Assembly: GCF_006170445.1 (NCBI RefSeq)
Contig: NZ_VCNA01000002.1
Span: forward strand, 744,001 to 808,000
From: Brevibacillus dissolubilis
Lineage (GTDB): Bacteria > Bacillota > Bacilli > Brevibacillales > Brevibacillaceae
Length of the DNA: 64,000 bases
Reading direction: 5' to 3'
The first letter of the stretch is position 1. Each line of letters begins with the position of its first letter. Shown one piece after another: positions 17,974 to 26,669 of the stretch. Position numbers and translations under genes: made by a program. The notes below the pieces were generated by a model, which was given only the letters and a program-made list of their open reading frames with translations, made no database searches and had not been told where the DNA came from.

Positions 17974-18243
17974 TTATCGACGAAGGCCGAGCTTGTCGAC
18001 AGTAGTACGATAACGAGCAACGTCTGTTTCTTTCAAGTAGTTTAACAAGTTGCGGCGTTGACCTACCATTTTCAAGAGACCACGACGGCTGTGGTGATCT
18101 TTCTTGTGTGTGCGCAGGTGTGCGTTCAAATTGTTAATGTTTTCGGTAAGGATAGCGATTTGAACTTCTGGGGATCCGGTATCGTTGTCGTGTACACGGA
18201 ATTCAGAGATCAATTGAGTTTTGCGCTCTTGAGTAAGTGCCAT
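17974..18243 (-). CDS. rpsO: 30S ribosomal protein S15
   Basis: Early-binding small-subunit protein that contacts the 16S rRNA three-way junction. 89 residues with the family signature ([19 protein letters not shown], then [19 protein letters not shown]). Start at ATG 18243, preceded by GGAGGTGAG; the upstream in-frame extension lies in the leader. A sigma-A promoter and a structured leader precede it. Confidence 0.98.
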   Translation of the reverse strand: MALTQERKTQLISEFRVHDNDTGSPEVQIAILTENINNLNAHLRTHKKDHHSRRGLLKMVGQRRNLLNYLKETDVARYRTTVDKLGLRR

Positions 18244-18344
18244 CCTACTCACCTCCATAATTGTAGTTTGTCCATCAGCCGAGTACGCCGTCGGTGAGAA
18301 TCGGTCAACCAAGCTGTGGCGGTGTTGTACGAGACAACAATCGG
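18244..18344 (-). promoter_or_regulatory. Leader of rpsO, probable S15 autoregulatory region
   Basis: The roughly 95-base untranslated leader begins with a TGTTGT / ACAACA hairpin (18323-18339) and contains a second CCG-rich segment before the ribosome-binding site. S15 represses its own translation through leader structures in several Gram-positive and Gram-negative bacteria. I infer the same here without proof of the fold. Confidence 0.45.
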
Positions 18345-18374
18345 ATTATAGCATATCTTTCTTTGAGAAGTAAA
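18345..18374 (-). promoter_or_regulatory. Sigma-A promoter for rpsO
   Basis: TATAAT (18345-18350) preceded by TG in the extended -10 position, with TTTACT (18369-18374) 18 bases upstream. The -35 is imperfect but the extended -10 compensates. It lies just after the ribF stop, so rpsO-pnp have their own start. Confidence 0.7.
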
Positions 18375-18389
18375 GGCGAATCTCCTAGA

Positions 18390-19331
18390 TTAAGAAGGAT
18401 TGCCACTAAATCGCTCTTTGGCATACAGCACGTCTTTTTGAATCTGGGCGATCAGGGCATCTACGCCGGCGAACTTCTGCTCTTCGCGGATAAAGAAGAG
18501 GAATTCTACTTCCATCTCCTGATCATAGATTTCCTGGGCAAAATCAAACAGGTGAACTTCCAGCGACTTTGCCTTCTTCTCCAGCTCAAAGGTCGGCTTG
18601 ATGCCGATATTGATAACGCCATTATATGTATGCCCATTAATGGAACATTTTACACCATAGACGCCATTTTTTCCGATGAGATAGGGACGGACGGGAGACA
18701 GATTGGCTGTCGGGAAGCCGATGGTGCGCCCTCGCTTGTCACCGTGGACGACCGTGCCTTTGATCTTGTATGGACGTCCGAGCAGATGACGGACCTGCTC
18801 TACATCGCCGTGGTGAAGGTATTCACGGATAATCGTGCTGCTGACCTTCTCCCCGAGACGATTCACAGGGCCTACGATATCAAGCGTATAGCGCTCACCT
18901 GCCAACTCCTGCAGGGTCTGTGCGGTCCCTGATCCACGGTAGCCAAACGTATAATCAAACCCGACCACGACGTGTCTGGCTTGCAGCTTCATCAGGACCT
19001 CATCGACAAAATCTTCTGGGTAAACAGACGAAAAAGCGATGTCGAACGTCATCACGTAGACGAAGTCAACATCCAATTTTTCCATCTGTTCCAATTTGTC
19101 CGCAAGCGGTGTGAGATAGCTGGTATAGCCAGTCTGCCCCAACACTTCGCGCGGGTGCGGATCAAAGGTCATCACGGCGCTTTTGATCCCATGGGCTTTG
19201 GCGTGATCGACCGCTTTTTGGATGACGCGGCGATGTCCGAGATGGACACCGTCAAAGTAGCCGATTGCCACAGCGCATGGGTCAAGCTCCAGATCATCCA
19301 GCAGCGGATATTTCAGATGGATCGTTTTCAT
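18390..19331 (-). CDS. ribF: Bifunctional riboflavin kinase / FMN adenylyltransferase
   Basis: Makes FMN and then FAD from riboflavin. The N-terminal nucleotidyltransferase half has GYFDGVHLGHR (about 23-33) and GFDYTFGYRGSG; the C-terminal flavokinase half has the GKxxGFPTAN-type motif (GRTIGFPTANL) and GVYGVK. 313 residues, normal length. ATG 19331 follows GAGGTGGG. Sits between truB and rpsO as in B. subtilis, where the gene is called ribC. Confidence 0.97.
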   Translation of the reverse strand: MKTIHLKYPLLDDLELDPCAVAIGYFDGVHLGHRRVIQKAVDHAKAHGIKSAVMTFDPHPREVLGQTGYTSYLTPLADKLEQMEKLDVDFVYVMTFDIAFSSVYPEDFVDEVLMKLQARHVVVGFDYTFGYRGSGTAQTLQELAGERYTLDIVGPVNRLGEKVSSTIIREYLHHGDVEQVRHLLGRPYKIKGTVVHGDKRGRTIGFPTANLSPVRPYLIGKNGVYGVKCSINGHTYNGVINIGIKPTFELEKKAKSLEVHLFDFAQEIYDQEMEVEFLFFIREEQKFAGVDALIAQIQKDVLYAKERFSGNPS

Positions 19332-19340
19332 GTTCCCACC

Positions 19341-20261
19341 TCAAGTGTGAAAAACTTTTTCAGGCTTGGCAAATGGTCCTTTTGGGCCGAAGTGAACACG
19401 GTGGAGTCCGATCAGTCTGCCCGATGCCATGATCCGCACAAGGCTCCCCTCTTCTCCGGTAAAGCCAGGCAGTGCTGTGGTCAGCCCGTTAAGCACGGCT
19501 TTGGCACGGTCAGGCGGGATATCATAGCGCGGCAGATGACCAAGGGAGTCCTCAACCGGGATCAAAAGAGCTCCGAGGTCTTCCCCCTCTTGTGCCATCT
19601 CCTCCAGCTTGGCAAGCGGAATCGCCTGATCAAGGCCGAACGGTCCACTCTCGACACGAACCAATGATGCCATATGTGCCGGATACCCAAGCTCTTGGCC
19701 GAGATCGACACAGAGAGTGCGTACATACGTTCCTTTGGAGCATTTTACGTAAAAAGCGACCTGTACATCCTTGTCCGTCTTCTCGATGCGATGAAGCTTC
19801 AGCTCATAGATCGTTACGCGGCGGGATTGGCGCTCAATGGTCTTGCCTTCGCGGGCGAGGTCATAGAGGCGCTGTCCGTTGATCTTGACAGCGGAATACA
19901 TCGGTGGTACCTGATCGATTTCCCCGAGAAATTTTTGAATGGCGGCAAGCACGGTTTCCTCGGTGATCGTGGATGGATCAACCGTCTTGGACTCGATCAC
20001 TTCTCCGGAAGCGTCCTCCGTGGTAGTGGAAGTCCCGATGCTCATCACCGCTTCATACGCTTTCGGCAATTCTTGCAGGTACTCAACGATGCGGGTTGCA
20101 TGTCCTACACAAATGGGCAGAACACCGGTCACATCTGGATCGAGTGTGCCGGTGTGGCCAACTTTTTTGGTCTGATAGAGGCGGCGGATACGGGCTACAC
20201 AATCGTGGGAGGTCATCCCGGCGGGTTTGTGCAGAACGATCACACCTGATGCTGTTGTCAT
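19341..20261 (-). CDS. truB: tRNA pseudouridine(55) synthase
   Basis: Forms pseudouridine in the T-arm of tRNAs. The catalytic Asp lies in GHTGTLDPDVTG (D41), and VKINGQRLYDLAR and KCSKGTYVRTL are further family motifs. 306 residues with a small C-terminal PUA-like part. ATG 20261 starts two bases after the nrnA stop, with GGAGTGA inside nrnA as ribosome-binding site. Confidence 0.97.
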   Translation of the reverse strand: MTTASGVIVLHKPAGMTSHDCVARIRRLYQTKKVGHTGTLDPDVTGVLPICVGHATRIVEYLQELPKAYEAVMSIGTSTTTEDASGEVIESKTVDPSTITEETVLAAIQKFLGEIDQVPPMYSAVKINGQRLYDLAREGKTIERQSRRVTIYELKLHRIEKTDKDVQVAFYVKCSKGTYVRTLCVDLGQELGYPAHMASLVRVESGPFGLDQAIPLAKLEEMAQEGEDLGALLIPVEDSLGHLPRYDIPPDRAKAVLNGLTTALPGFTGEEGSLVRIMASGRLIGLHRVHFGPKGPFAKPEKVFHT

Positions 20262-20262
20262 G

Positions 20263-21252
20263 TTATCGGTTCACTCCAAGCGCTTCGCCAAGCATACCGA
20301 GCAGACGGTCTTCCACTTCACTGATACTGCCTTTGACGGTGCAGCCGGATGCCCGTGCGTGTCCGCCCCCGCCAATCGACTTGGCGATCTGGGAGACGTC
20401 TACCTTGCTGCGGGATCTCAGGCTTACTTTGATCACATCAGGCTCTACCTCAGTGAACAACAGGCCGACTTCGACGCCTTCAATGTTGCGGCCGTAATTG
20501 ACAAGACCGCTGACATCTTCGCCGGTTGCTCCTGTTTCGCGGATATCCTGCAGGGTGACTTTCAGCGATGCGACAAGATTGTTATGGGTAATGGAGAGAG
20601 ATTGCAGGGCACGGCGAAGCAGCTGCACATGCTCCTTGGTAATCGCTTCTAGACAGCGTTCTGCGATTTCGGCAGGCTTCACACCGTATTCGAGCAGCTT
20701 GGATGCGATCTTCATCACATTAGATGTGGTGTTGGAGTAGCGGAAACCGCCTGTATCCGTCATCAATCCGGTATAGATGCAGGTCGCAATCTCAGGTGTC
20801 AGCTCGAATTCGCCGGCTTCCACCAGCTCATACATCATCTCAGCGGTCGCTGCTGCATCGGTACGGATGACATTGTACGTGCCGAACTTGTCGTTGGTGG
20901 GGTGGTGGTCAATGTTGAGGAGCTGAACATCTGGTGCAAACAGGTGCTGCACATCCCCCATCCGGTAGGAATCAGCCGCATCGACAGCGATCACACGGGA
21001 AAAGGTTTCATTCAGCTTAGTCTGAGACAAGTCGACGATTTCTTTGGCCTTTGGCAAAAAATCAAACTTGTCAGGAGTTTCCCCTTCATTGACAATCACA
21101 TAGCTCTTGCCCAGCTGATCTAAGATCAAAGCAGTCGCGCAGGCGGAGCTTGTGGTGTCGCCGTCAGGACTGACGTGAGAAATAACGAGGAAGCGCTCGT
21201 TATCACGAATGAAACGAGCAGCCTCCTTCAAAGATTCTAGATATTGACTCAT
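20263..21252 (-). CDS. nrnA: Bifunctional oligoribonuclease / PAP phosphatase (DHH family)
   Basis: Degrades 2-5-mers of RNA (nanoRNA) and dephosphorylates pAp. The DHH domain shows [12 protein letters not shown] (about 26-37), then NIDHHPTND; the DHHA1 domain carries [11 protein letters not shown] near residue 300. 329 residues. Its ATG overlaps the rbfA stop by four bases. In B. subtilis nrnA is elsewhere, but many Firmicutes have it here between rbfA and truB. Confidence 0.95.
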   Translation of the reverse strand: MSQYLESLKEAARFIRDNERFLVISHVSPDGDTTSSACATALILDQLGKSYVIVNEGETPDKFDFLPKAKEIVDLSQTKLNETFSRVIAVDAADSYRMGDVQHLFAPDVQLLNIDHHPTNDKFGTYNVIRTDAAATAEMMYELVEAGEFELTPEIATCIYTGLMTDTGGFRYSNTTSNVMKIASKLLEYGVKPAEIAERCLEAITKEHVQLLRRALQSLSITHNNLVASLKVTLQDIRETGATGEDVSGLVNYGRNIEGVEVGLLFTEVEPDVIKVSLRSRSKVDVSQIAKSIGGGGHARASGCTVKGSISEVEDRLLGMLGEALGVNR

Positions 21253-21617
21253 ACTTGCTTTTCTCCTTGTGGAGTGGAGATATCGCGAAGGATGGTTTCG
21301 ATCTTGTTGCCGTAGTCGATTGACTCGTCCAATTTAAAAACGAGGTCGGGGATATGGCGCAATTTGATGCGACGGCCAATTTCCGTACGCAAAAAGCCTT
21401 TTGCTTTGGTGAGACCAGCCAGTGTACCTTCACGCTTATCGGCATCGCCAAATACGCTGATGTAGACCTTGGCTTGCTGCAGATCGCTTGTTACCTCTAC
21501 ACCTGTAACGGTGACAAAGCCAATGCGTGGGTCCTTCATCTCACGTTGTAACAGGATGCTCAGTTCTTTTTTGATTTCTTCATTAACGCGGCTCATGCGT
21601 GTTTTGTTCATGCTCAT
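21249..21617 (-). CDS. rbfA: 30S ribosome-binding factor A
   Basis: Cold-shock linked 30S maturation factor of KH-like fold, 122 residues. Recognised by the [41 protein letters not shown] N-terminal half, which is near-invariant in the family. ATG 21617 follows GGAGGTGACG. Coupled to nrnA by a four-base overlap. Confidence 0.95.
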   Translation of the reverse strand: MSMNKTRMSRVNEEIKKELSILLQREMKDPRIGFVTVTGVEVTSDLQQAKVYISVFGDADKREGTLAGLTKAKGFLRTEIGRRIKLRHIPDLVFKLDESIDYGNKIETILRDISTPQGEKQV

Positions 21618-21644
21618 AAATACGTCACCTCCAAAATTCCCGCC

Positions 21645-21926
21645 TCAATCGTAGTATTCCGCATTGACGGAGATCAACTCTGCATCAGGGGTGATTTCCA
21701 CAAAGCGGACAATCGTGTCAAGTTCTCTCTGTAAAAATGACATTTCATTGGCAACGGCAGCGATACCTAGACCGGTACGCTGCCATTGTTCCAGATAATC
21801 CATTTCGGATACAGAGACGTTGAACTTGTTACGGATTTGCTTGGTTAAGCTTTTTACGATCGAACGCTTTTCCTTCAGACTATGACAGGAAGGTAGAAAA
21901 AGTTCAATACGCAAAACTCCAACCAT
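21645..21926 (-). CDS. ylxP: DUF503 family protein YlxP
   Basis: Small (93 aa) ferredoxin-like fold protein with the family core LFLPSCHSLKEKRSIVKSL and SVSEMDYLEQWQRTGLGIA. Start overlaps the infB stop by one base (TAATG). Always near infB/rbfA in Firmicutes; the function is unsettled, probably ribosome-related. Confidence 0.92.
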   Translation of the reverse strand: MVGVLRIELFLPSCHSLKEKRSIVKSLTKQIRNKFNVSVSEMDYLEQWQRTGLGIAAVANEMSFLQRELDTIVRFVEITPDAELISVNAEYYD

Positions 21927-24268
21927 TACGCTTTCACTTCAACCATGATGAAGGCTTCGATCAGGTCGCCTTCTTTGACATCGCTGTAGCGTTCGAGCGT
22001 GATACCGCACTCGTAACCAGTTGCCACTTCTTTGACATCGTCTTTGAAGCGCTTGAGGGTATCGAGCTTGCCTTCGTGGATGACGACGCCATCACGGATC
22101 AGGCGGGCACCAGCATCACGGGAGATTTTACCTTCGGTGACGTAGCAACCTGCGATATTACCCACTTTGGATACTTTGAAGACTTGACGGATCTCGGCTG
22201 TACCGATGATCTGTTCTTTAAATACAGGATCGAGCATCCCTTTGAGAGCAGCTTCGATCTCTTCGATTACTTTGTAGATGATGCTGTGCAGACGGATGTC
22301 GATTTTCTCTTGTTCCGCCATGCTGCGTGCATTCGGTTCAGGACGTACGTTGAAGCCGATGATGATCGCATTGGATGCGTTCGCGAGGGTTACGTCGGAC
22401 TCGGTGATCGCACCTGCACCTGTGTGGATGACTTTTACGCGGGTACCGTTGACATCGATTTTCTCCAAAGAACCACGGAGTGCTTCGACAGAACCTTGTA
22501 CGTCCGCTTTGAGGATGAGGTTGAGTTCCTTGATATCGCCTTCTTGGATTTGTTGGAACAAATCGTCAAGGGATACCTTGGAGTTGGCACGACGCTCGGA
22601 TTCACGCTGCTTGCTTGCACGCGCTTCCCCGATGGCACGGGCTTTCTTCTCGTCCTCGAACACCATGAACTGATCGCCCGCTTGTGGGACATCGTTCAGA
22701 CCGGTGATCTCGATTGGTGTAGATGGGCCTGCTTCTTTCACACGACGGCCTTTGTCGTTGACCATCGCACGGATACGGCCAAAGGTCGCACCTACTACGA
22801 TTGGGTCACCGATTTTGAGCGTACCGGATTGAACGAGTACACGTGCAACCGGACCGCGACCTTTATCCAGCTCTGCTTCGACAACCGTACCACGGGCACG
22901 TTTGTTGCCATTGGCTTTGAGCTCTTGTACCTCTGCTACGAGCAGGATGTACTCGAGGAGCTCTTCGAGACCGATGCGTTGTTTTGCAGAGATTGGGCAG
23001 AAGATGGTCTCGCCGCCCCACTCCTCTGCTACGAGGCCGTAAGCCATGAGCTCTTGCTTGATGCGGTCGAGGTTCGCTTCTGGTTTGTCGATTTTGTTGA
23101 CAGCTACGATGATTGGTACGTTCGCAGCTTTCGCGTGGCTGATCGCTTCGATGGTCTGTGGCATAACGCCGTCATCTGCTGCCACCACGAGGATAGTGAT
23201 GTCGGTGATCTGTGCACCACGGGAACGCATGGTCGTGAACGCCGCGTGACCAGGGGTATCCAAGAAGGTGATCTTTTTGTTCTTGATCTCAACTTGGTAC
23301 GCACCGATGTGCTGGGTGATACCGCCTGCTTCGCCTGCTACTACGTTGGTAGAGCGGATCGCGTCAAGCAGGGTGGTTTTACCGTGGTCAACGTGACCCA
23401 TGATGGTAACAACCGGTGGACGTTCAGACAGATCGTCCGGTTCGTCAGTTTCTGCGATGGTTTCGAAGTTGGTTTCATCGATGATGATTTTCTCTTCAAC
23501 CTCGACACCATAATCTGAACAAATCAACTCGATGGTATCCTTGTCGAGATCTTGGTTGATCGTCGCCATCGTACCGAGCATGAAGAGCTTTTTGATGATC
23601 TCAGCTGGCTCTTTGCGCAGTTTTTTCGCGAGTTCACCAACGGTCAGAGACTCGGTGAAGGTGATTTTGCTTGGTGGTTCCAGTTGTGGGCGTGGCTGTT
23701 GTTGAGGGAACGGACGACGGCCTTGTTGTCCGCCGCGGTTGTTGTTGCCGCCACGGTTGAGACCTGGGCCTTTTTTGTTGTCTTCAAAGGTTTTTTTCAC
23801 TTGTGGGCCCTTCTTGATCTTTTCACGTTTTTCCAACCCAGCTTTGTTGTTAGGCAGTTTTACTTTGTCTTCGTAGTCTGGGGTGGTTGTTTCTGTTGAT
23901 TCCACTGGCGTTGTTTCCGGCTTGGCTGCTTGAGGTGTGGTTTGATTTTGATTCTTTTTGGTCATATCGTTTGCTTTTCGCTCCTGATTCTTCCCCTGAT
24001 TTTGGTGCGAGCGCGGGTCTTGTGATTTGGAAGCTGATTGTCCTTGCTGTTGCTCGCTTGTTTGCTTCCCTTTATCTTGAACCACCGGTTGTTGACCGGA
24101 GGCGTTTGATTTCAATTTGGCGAGATGCTGTTCCAGCTTCTCTATGGTTTCTGGTTCCATGATGCTCATGTGATTTGCCACTTCTATATTAATACGCTTT
24201 AAGAGGTTTAAAATTTCTTTACTGCTCATGTTATGCGTTTTTGCGTATTCATATACGCGTGTCTTCAT
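21926..24268 (-). CDS. infB: Translation initiation factor IF-2
   Basis: GTPase that positions initiator tRNA on the 30S subunit. 780 residues: an N-terminal IF2N helix-turn region (1-55), a low-complexity Gln/Asn/Lys-rich linker (about 55-200, with [13 protein letters not shown]), a second IF2N (about 205-260) and a GTP-binding domain with G1 GHVDHGKTT at 291-299 and [13 protein letters not shown] downstream. The C-terminal half contains domains II-IV. ATG 24268 follows AGGGGTGA. Internal in-frame starts could give a shorter form, as in B. subtilis; not shown here. Confidence 0.98.
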   Translation of the reverse strand: MKTRVYEYAKTHNMSSKEILNLLKRINIEVANHMSIMEPETIEKLEQHLAKLKSNASGQQPVVQDKGKQTSEQQQGQSASKSQDPRSHQNQGKNQERKANDMTKKNQNQTTPQAAKPETTPVESTETTTPDYEDKVKLPNNKAGLEKREKIKKGPQVKKTFEDNKKGPGLNRGGNNNRGGQQGRRPFPQQQPRPQLEPPSKITFTESLTVGELAKKLRKEPAEIIKKLFMLGTMATINQDLDKDTIELICSDYGVEVEEKIIIDETNFETIAETDEPDDLSERPPVVTIMGHVDHGKTTLLDAIRSTNVVAGEAGGITQHIGAYQVEIKNKKITFLDTPGHAAFTTMRSRGAQITDITILVVAADDGVMPQTIEAISHAKAANVPIIVAVNKIDKPEANLDRIKQELMAYGLVAEEWGGETIFCPISAKQRIGLEELLEYILLVAEVQELKANGNKRARGTVVEAELDKGRGPVARVLVQSGTLKIGDPIVVGATFGRIRAMVNDKGRRVKEAGPSTPIEITGLNDVPQAGDQFMVFEDEKKARAIGEARASKQRESERRANSKVSLDDLFQQIQEGDIKELNLILKADVQGSVEALRGSLEKIDVNGTRVKVIHTGAGAITESDVTLANASNAIIIGFNVRPEPNARSMAEQEKIDIRLHSIIYKVIEEIEAALKGMLDPVFKEQIIGTAEIRQVFKVSKVGNIAGCYVTEGKISRDAGARLIRDGVVIHEGKLDTLKRFKDDVKEVATGYECGITLERYSDVKEGDLIEAFIMVEVKA

Positions 24269-24283
24269 GCAATCACCCCTGAT

Positions 24284-24592
24284 TTAGAAATTAGGCGTGA
24301 GGAGTTCTTGGATATTTTTGGCGAAGTTCCCATCCGTGATGGCAATGGAAACCCGCGCCTCTTTTCCAATGGCTTGCCCAAGTTCGTATCGGGTTAAAAG
24401 CGCGTAGCATGGTACCTGATAATGCTGGCACTTATCCGTCACTTTCTTGGCGGTGTTTGCGGAAGCGTCGGTAGCCAGGAGCACGATCTTTGCTTGCCCC
24501 TTGCGAACCGCATCGACGACGAGCCCCTCACCTGTTACGATTTTGCGAGCGCGCATGGCGAGACCCAGCAGGTTGGAGACTTTTGGATTCAT
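24284..24592 (-). CDS. ylxQ: L7Ae/L30e-family RNA-binding protein YlxQ
   Basis: A 102-residue L7Ae-like protein, probably a K-turn binder, with SNLLGLAMRARKIVTGEG and IVLLATDASANTAKKV. ATG 24592 is chosen because GGAGATGA precedes it; a longer start at 24613 would overlap ylxR further and lacks a site. Conserved between ylxR and infB. Confidence 0.92.
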   Translation of the reverse strand: MNPKVSNLLGLAMRARKIVTGEGLVVDAVRKGQAKIVLLATDASANTAKKVTDKCQHYQVPCYALLTRYELGQAIGKEARVSIAITDGNFAKNIQELLTPNF

Positions 24593-24879
24593 CGGCCCAT
24601 CATCTCCATCCATGTAGTACGGAACTCTTCATACTGCTCTTGTGAAATGGAGGTGTTCAAGGCACGCTCAAGCACCTTTTTCCATTTCCCCGCTGCAAAC
24701 GTGTCCGGCGTCAGGCAACTCTCTTGCCGGCATACATAGGTGCCGCGTCCGGCGGCCCGCCCGCTCTGGTCAATCAGGATCTGATCGTCAGGCGTACGGA
24801 CAACCCGCAGCAATTCTTTCTTGGGGTACATGTTTTGGCAAACGATACATTTGCGCAAGGGTACCTTTTTTACTTTCAT
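24589..24879 (-). CDS. ylxR: YlxR (DUF448) RNA-binding protein
   Basis: 96 residues with the family motifs PLRKCIVCQ and GRAAGRGTYVCR. The B. subtilis homologue has been described as a modulator of RNase P (RnpM); the same role is plausible. Start overlaps the nusA stop by four bases (ATGA). The two CxxC-like cysteine pairs (CIVC; later CRQESC) are typical. Confidence 0.93.
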   Translation of the reverse strand: MKVKKVPLRKCIVCQNMYPKKELLRVVRTPDDQILIDQSGRAAGRGTYVCRQESCLTPDTFAAGKWKKVLERALNTSISQEQYEEFRTTWMEMMGR

Positions 24880-26003
24880 TGGAAGTCCACATCCGCAGAG
24901 CCTTCATGTGCGTCAGCATCGGTGTCCATGTCGGCCACCTCAGAAGTCTTTGGATATTCGATTCCTTCTTGCTCGGCTTGGGATTCGCTCTTGATGTCGA
25001 TTTTCCAGCCGGTCAGCTTCGCTGCTAATCGAGCGTTCTGACCGCGTTTGCCGATGGCGAGGGAGAGCTGGTAATCCGGTACGATGACACGGGTTACTTT
25101 TTCTGCCTCGTTGACATCCACGTAGAGAACCTTGGATGGGGAGAGTGCGTTCGCCACGTATTCAGCCGGATCTTCGGACCAGCGGACGATATCGATCTTC
25201 TCACCTTTGAGTTCGCTGACGATGGTCTGTACGCGCATGCCTTTCGGGCCTACACAAGCACCGACCGGATCAACTTCTGGATTGATGGAATGAACAGCGA
25301 TCTTGGAGCGGTCGCCTGCTTCACGTGCGACAGACTTGATCTCTACTACGCCGTCGTAGATCTCTGGCACTTCGAGTTCGAAGAGGCGCTTCAAGAGGCC
25401 TGGATGTGTGCGGGAGACGACGATCTGCGGGCCTTTTGTGGTTTTTTCCACCTTGATGATGTAGGCCTTGATGCGGTCTTGGGTCTTGAATTCATCGACA
25501 GGCATTTTTTCGGTGAGCGGCATGATCGCTTCTACCTTGCCAAGGTCGATGTAGTAAAAACGTGCATCTTGGCGTTGGACGATACCCGTTACGATATCTT
25601 CTTCACGCTCGATGAATTCGCTGTAGATGAGACCACGCTCTGCTTCGCGGATGCGCTGGGTAACCACTTGCTTCGCGGTCTGTGCAGCGATCCGTCCGAA
25701 GTCACGCGGGGTAACCTCGATCTCAACGATATCCTCTAAGCGGAAGTTCGGGTCGATCTCTTGTGCAGCCTCAAGGGAAATCTCAAGGCGCGGGTCAAAT
25801 ACTTCCTCCACGACTTCTTTGCGTGCAAATACGCGAACCTGACCGGAGTGGCGGTTTACGTCTACACGGACGTTTTGTGCGGAGTTAAAGTTGCGTTTAT
25901 AACCTGAAATCAAAGCAGCCTCGATGGCTTCGATCAGCACCTCTTTGTCAATGCCCTTCTCACGTTCCAAATCGTGAAGTGCGTCAATAAATTCTGCGTT
26001 CAT
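24876..26003 (-). CDS. nusA: Transcription elongation/termination factor NusA
   Basis: RNA-polymerase-associated factor that promotes pausing and hairpin termination. 375 residues from ATG 26003, which gives the family start MNAEFIDALHDLEREKG; AAGGAGG is 13 bases upstream, slightly far. Domains: NusA N-terminal (1-125), S1 (about 135-200), two KH (about 230-345, with VGACVGPKGMRVQTI), then an acidic tail. Operon-internal between rimP and ylxR. Confidence 0.97.
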   Translation of the reverse strand: MNAEFIDALHDLEREKGIDKEVLIEAIEAALISGYKRNFNSAQNVRVDVNRHSGQVRVFARKEVVEEVFDPRLEISLEAAQEIDPNFRLEDIVEIEVTPRDFGRIAAQTAKQVVTQRIREAERGLIYSEFIEREEDIVTGIVQRQDARFYYIDLGKVEAIMPLTEKMPVDEFKTQDRIKAYIIKVEKTTKGPQIVVSRTHPGLLKRLFELEVPEIYDGVVEIKSVAREAGDRSKIAVHSINPEVDPVGACVGPKGMRVQTIVSELKGEKIDIVRWSEDPAEYVANALSPSKVLYVDVNEAEKVTRVIVPDYQLSLAIGKRGQNARLAAKLTGWKIDIKSESQAEQEGIEYPKTSEVADMDTDADAHEGSADVDFQ

Positions 26004-26027
26004 GGCTGAACTGTAGCCTCCTTTCAA

Positions 26028-26486
26028 CTAAAAAACGATAGCCGTACGGGCCTCGTTGATTTGCCCCATCTCAATGGTGTAGGTCTTCTTCGCTTCTTGG
26101 ACGGTCAGCTTGCCGTCCTCGAATGTGGTGAGTAATCCTTCGATGGTGCTCTCGCCGTCAACAGGCTCGGTAGTGGTGATATGTACATTCTTGCCGACCG
26201 CTTTGCGATAATCCTTTTCGTTACGCAACGGGCGCTCTGCACCCGGTGAAGACACTTCAAGGAAATACGCAGTTGGAATCGGGTCAAGTTCGTCCAGACG
26301 CTGACCAAGCTTTTCGCTGACCAGACCGCAATCGTCAATATCTACGTTGCCAGTCTCATTATCAATAAAGACGCGAAGGAACCAGTTGGACCCTTCCTTC
26401 TTGTATTCGATATCTACCAGTTCCAATCCTGTTTCTTCCATGATCGGTGCCAATAGGTCCGCTACAATTTCTGTTACCTTGCTCAA
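26028..26486 (-). CDS. rimP: Ribosome maturation factor RimP
   Basis: 30S assembly factor, 152 residues, with the N-terminal DUF150 motif [20 protein letters not shown] and [10 protein letters not shown]. It starts with TTG at 26486, supported by AAAGGAGGTAC at good spacing and the lack of any nearby ATG. First gene of the nusA-infB operon, after a sigma-A promoter and a leader hairpin. Confidence 0.95.
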   Translation of the reverse strand: MSKVTEIVADLLAPIMEETGLELVDIEYKKEGSNWFLRVFIDNETGNVDIDDCGLVSEKLGQRLDELDPIPTAYFLEVSSPGAERPLRNEKDYRKAVGKNVHITTTEPVDGESTIEGLLTTFEDGKLTVQEAKKTYTIEMGQINEARTAIVF

Positions 26487-26541
26487 GCAAGTACCTCCTT
26501 TAAATCCTTCGCTGTGCGTTTTCGAATTGAGTTCAAGAAGA

Positions 26542-26563
26542 AAGAGTGGGTTTCCCCACTCTT
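26542..26563 (-). terminator. Hairpin in the rimP leader / downstream of polC
   Basis: AAGAGTGGG, GAAA loop and CCCACTCTT followed by TCTTCTT on the minus strand. It lies about 107 bases after the polC stop but also about 25-45 bases after the predicted rimP transcription start. It may thus be the polC terminator, an attenuator of the rimP-nusA operon, or both. Confidence 0.65.
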
Positions 26564-26593
26564 AATCGATGTATCACCAGTATTTCCAAAAGA

Positions 26594-26623
26594 ATTATAT
26601 CATAGAACCCTTTGGTTTGACAA
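26594..26623 (-). promoter_or_regulatory. Sigma-A promoter for the rimP-nusA-infB operon
   Basis: TTGTCA (26618-26623), 18-base spacer, TATAAT (26594-26599), with TG in the extended -10 position. Close to consensus and correctly oriented, between polC and rimP. Confidence 0.8.
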
Positions 26624-26669
26624 CCTTTGGGGAATTTGGCTCACGTGACCGTGAATGCCCGAGTCTGCA

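Noticed and set aside
22076-23518. 480-codon + strand open frame
   Set aside because: Lies antisense to infB, has no ribosome-binding site and shows no motif; its openness follows from the codon use of infB.
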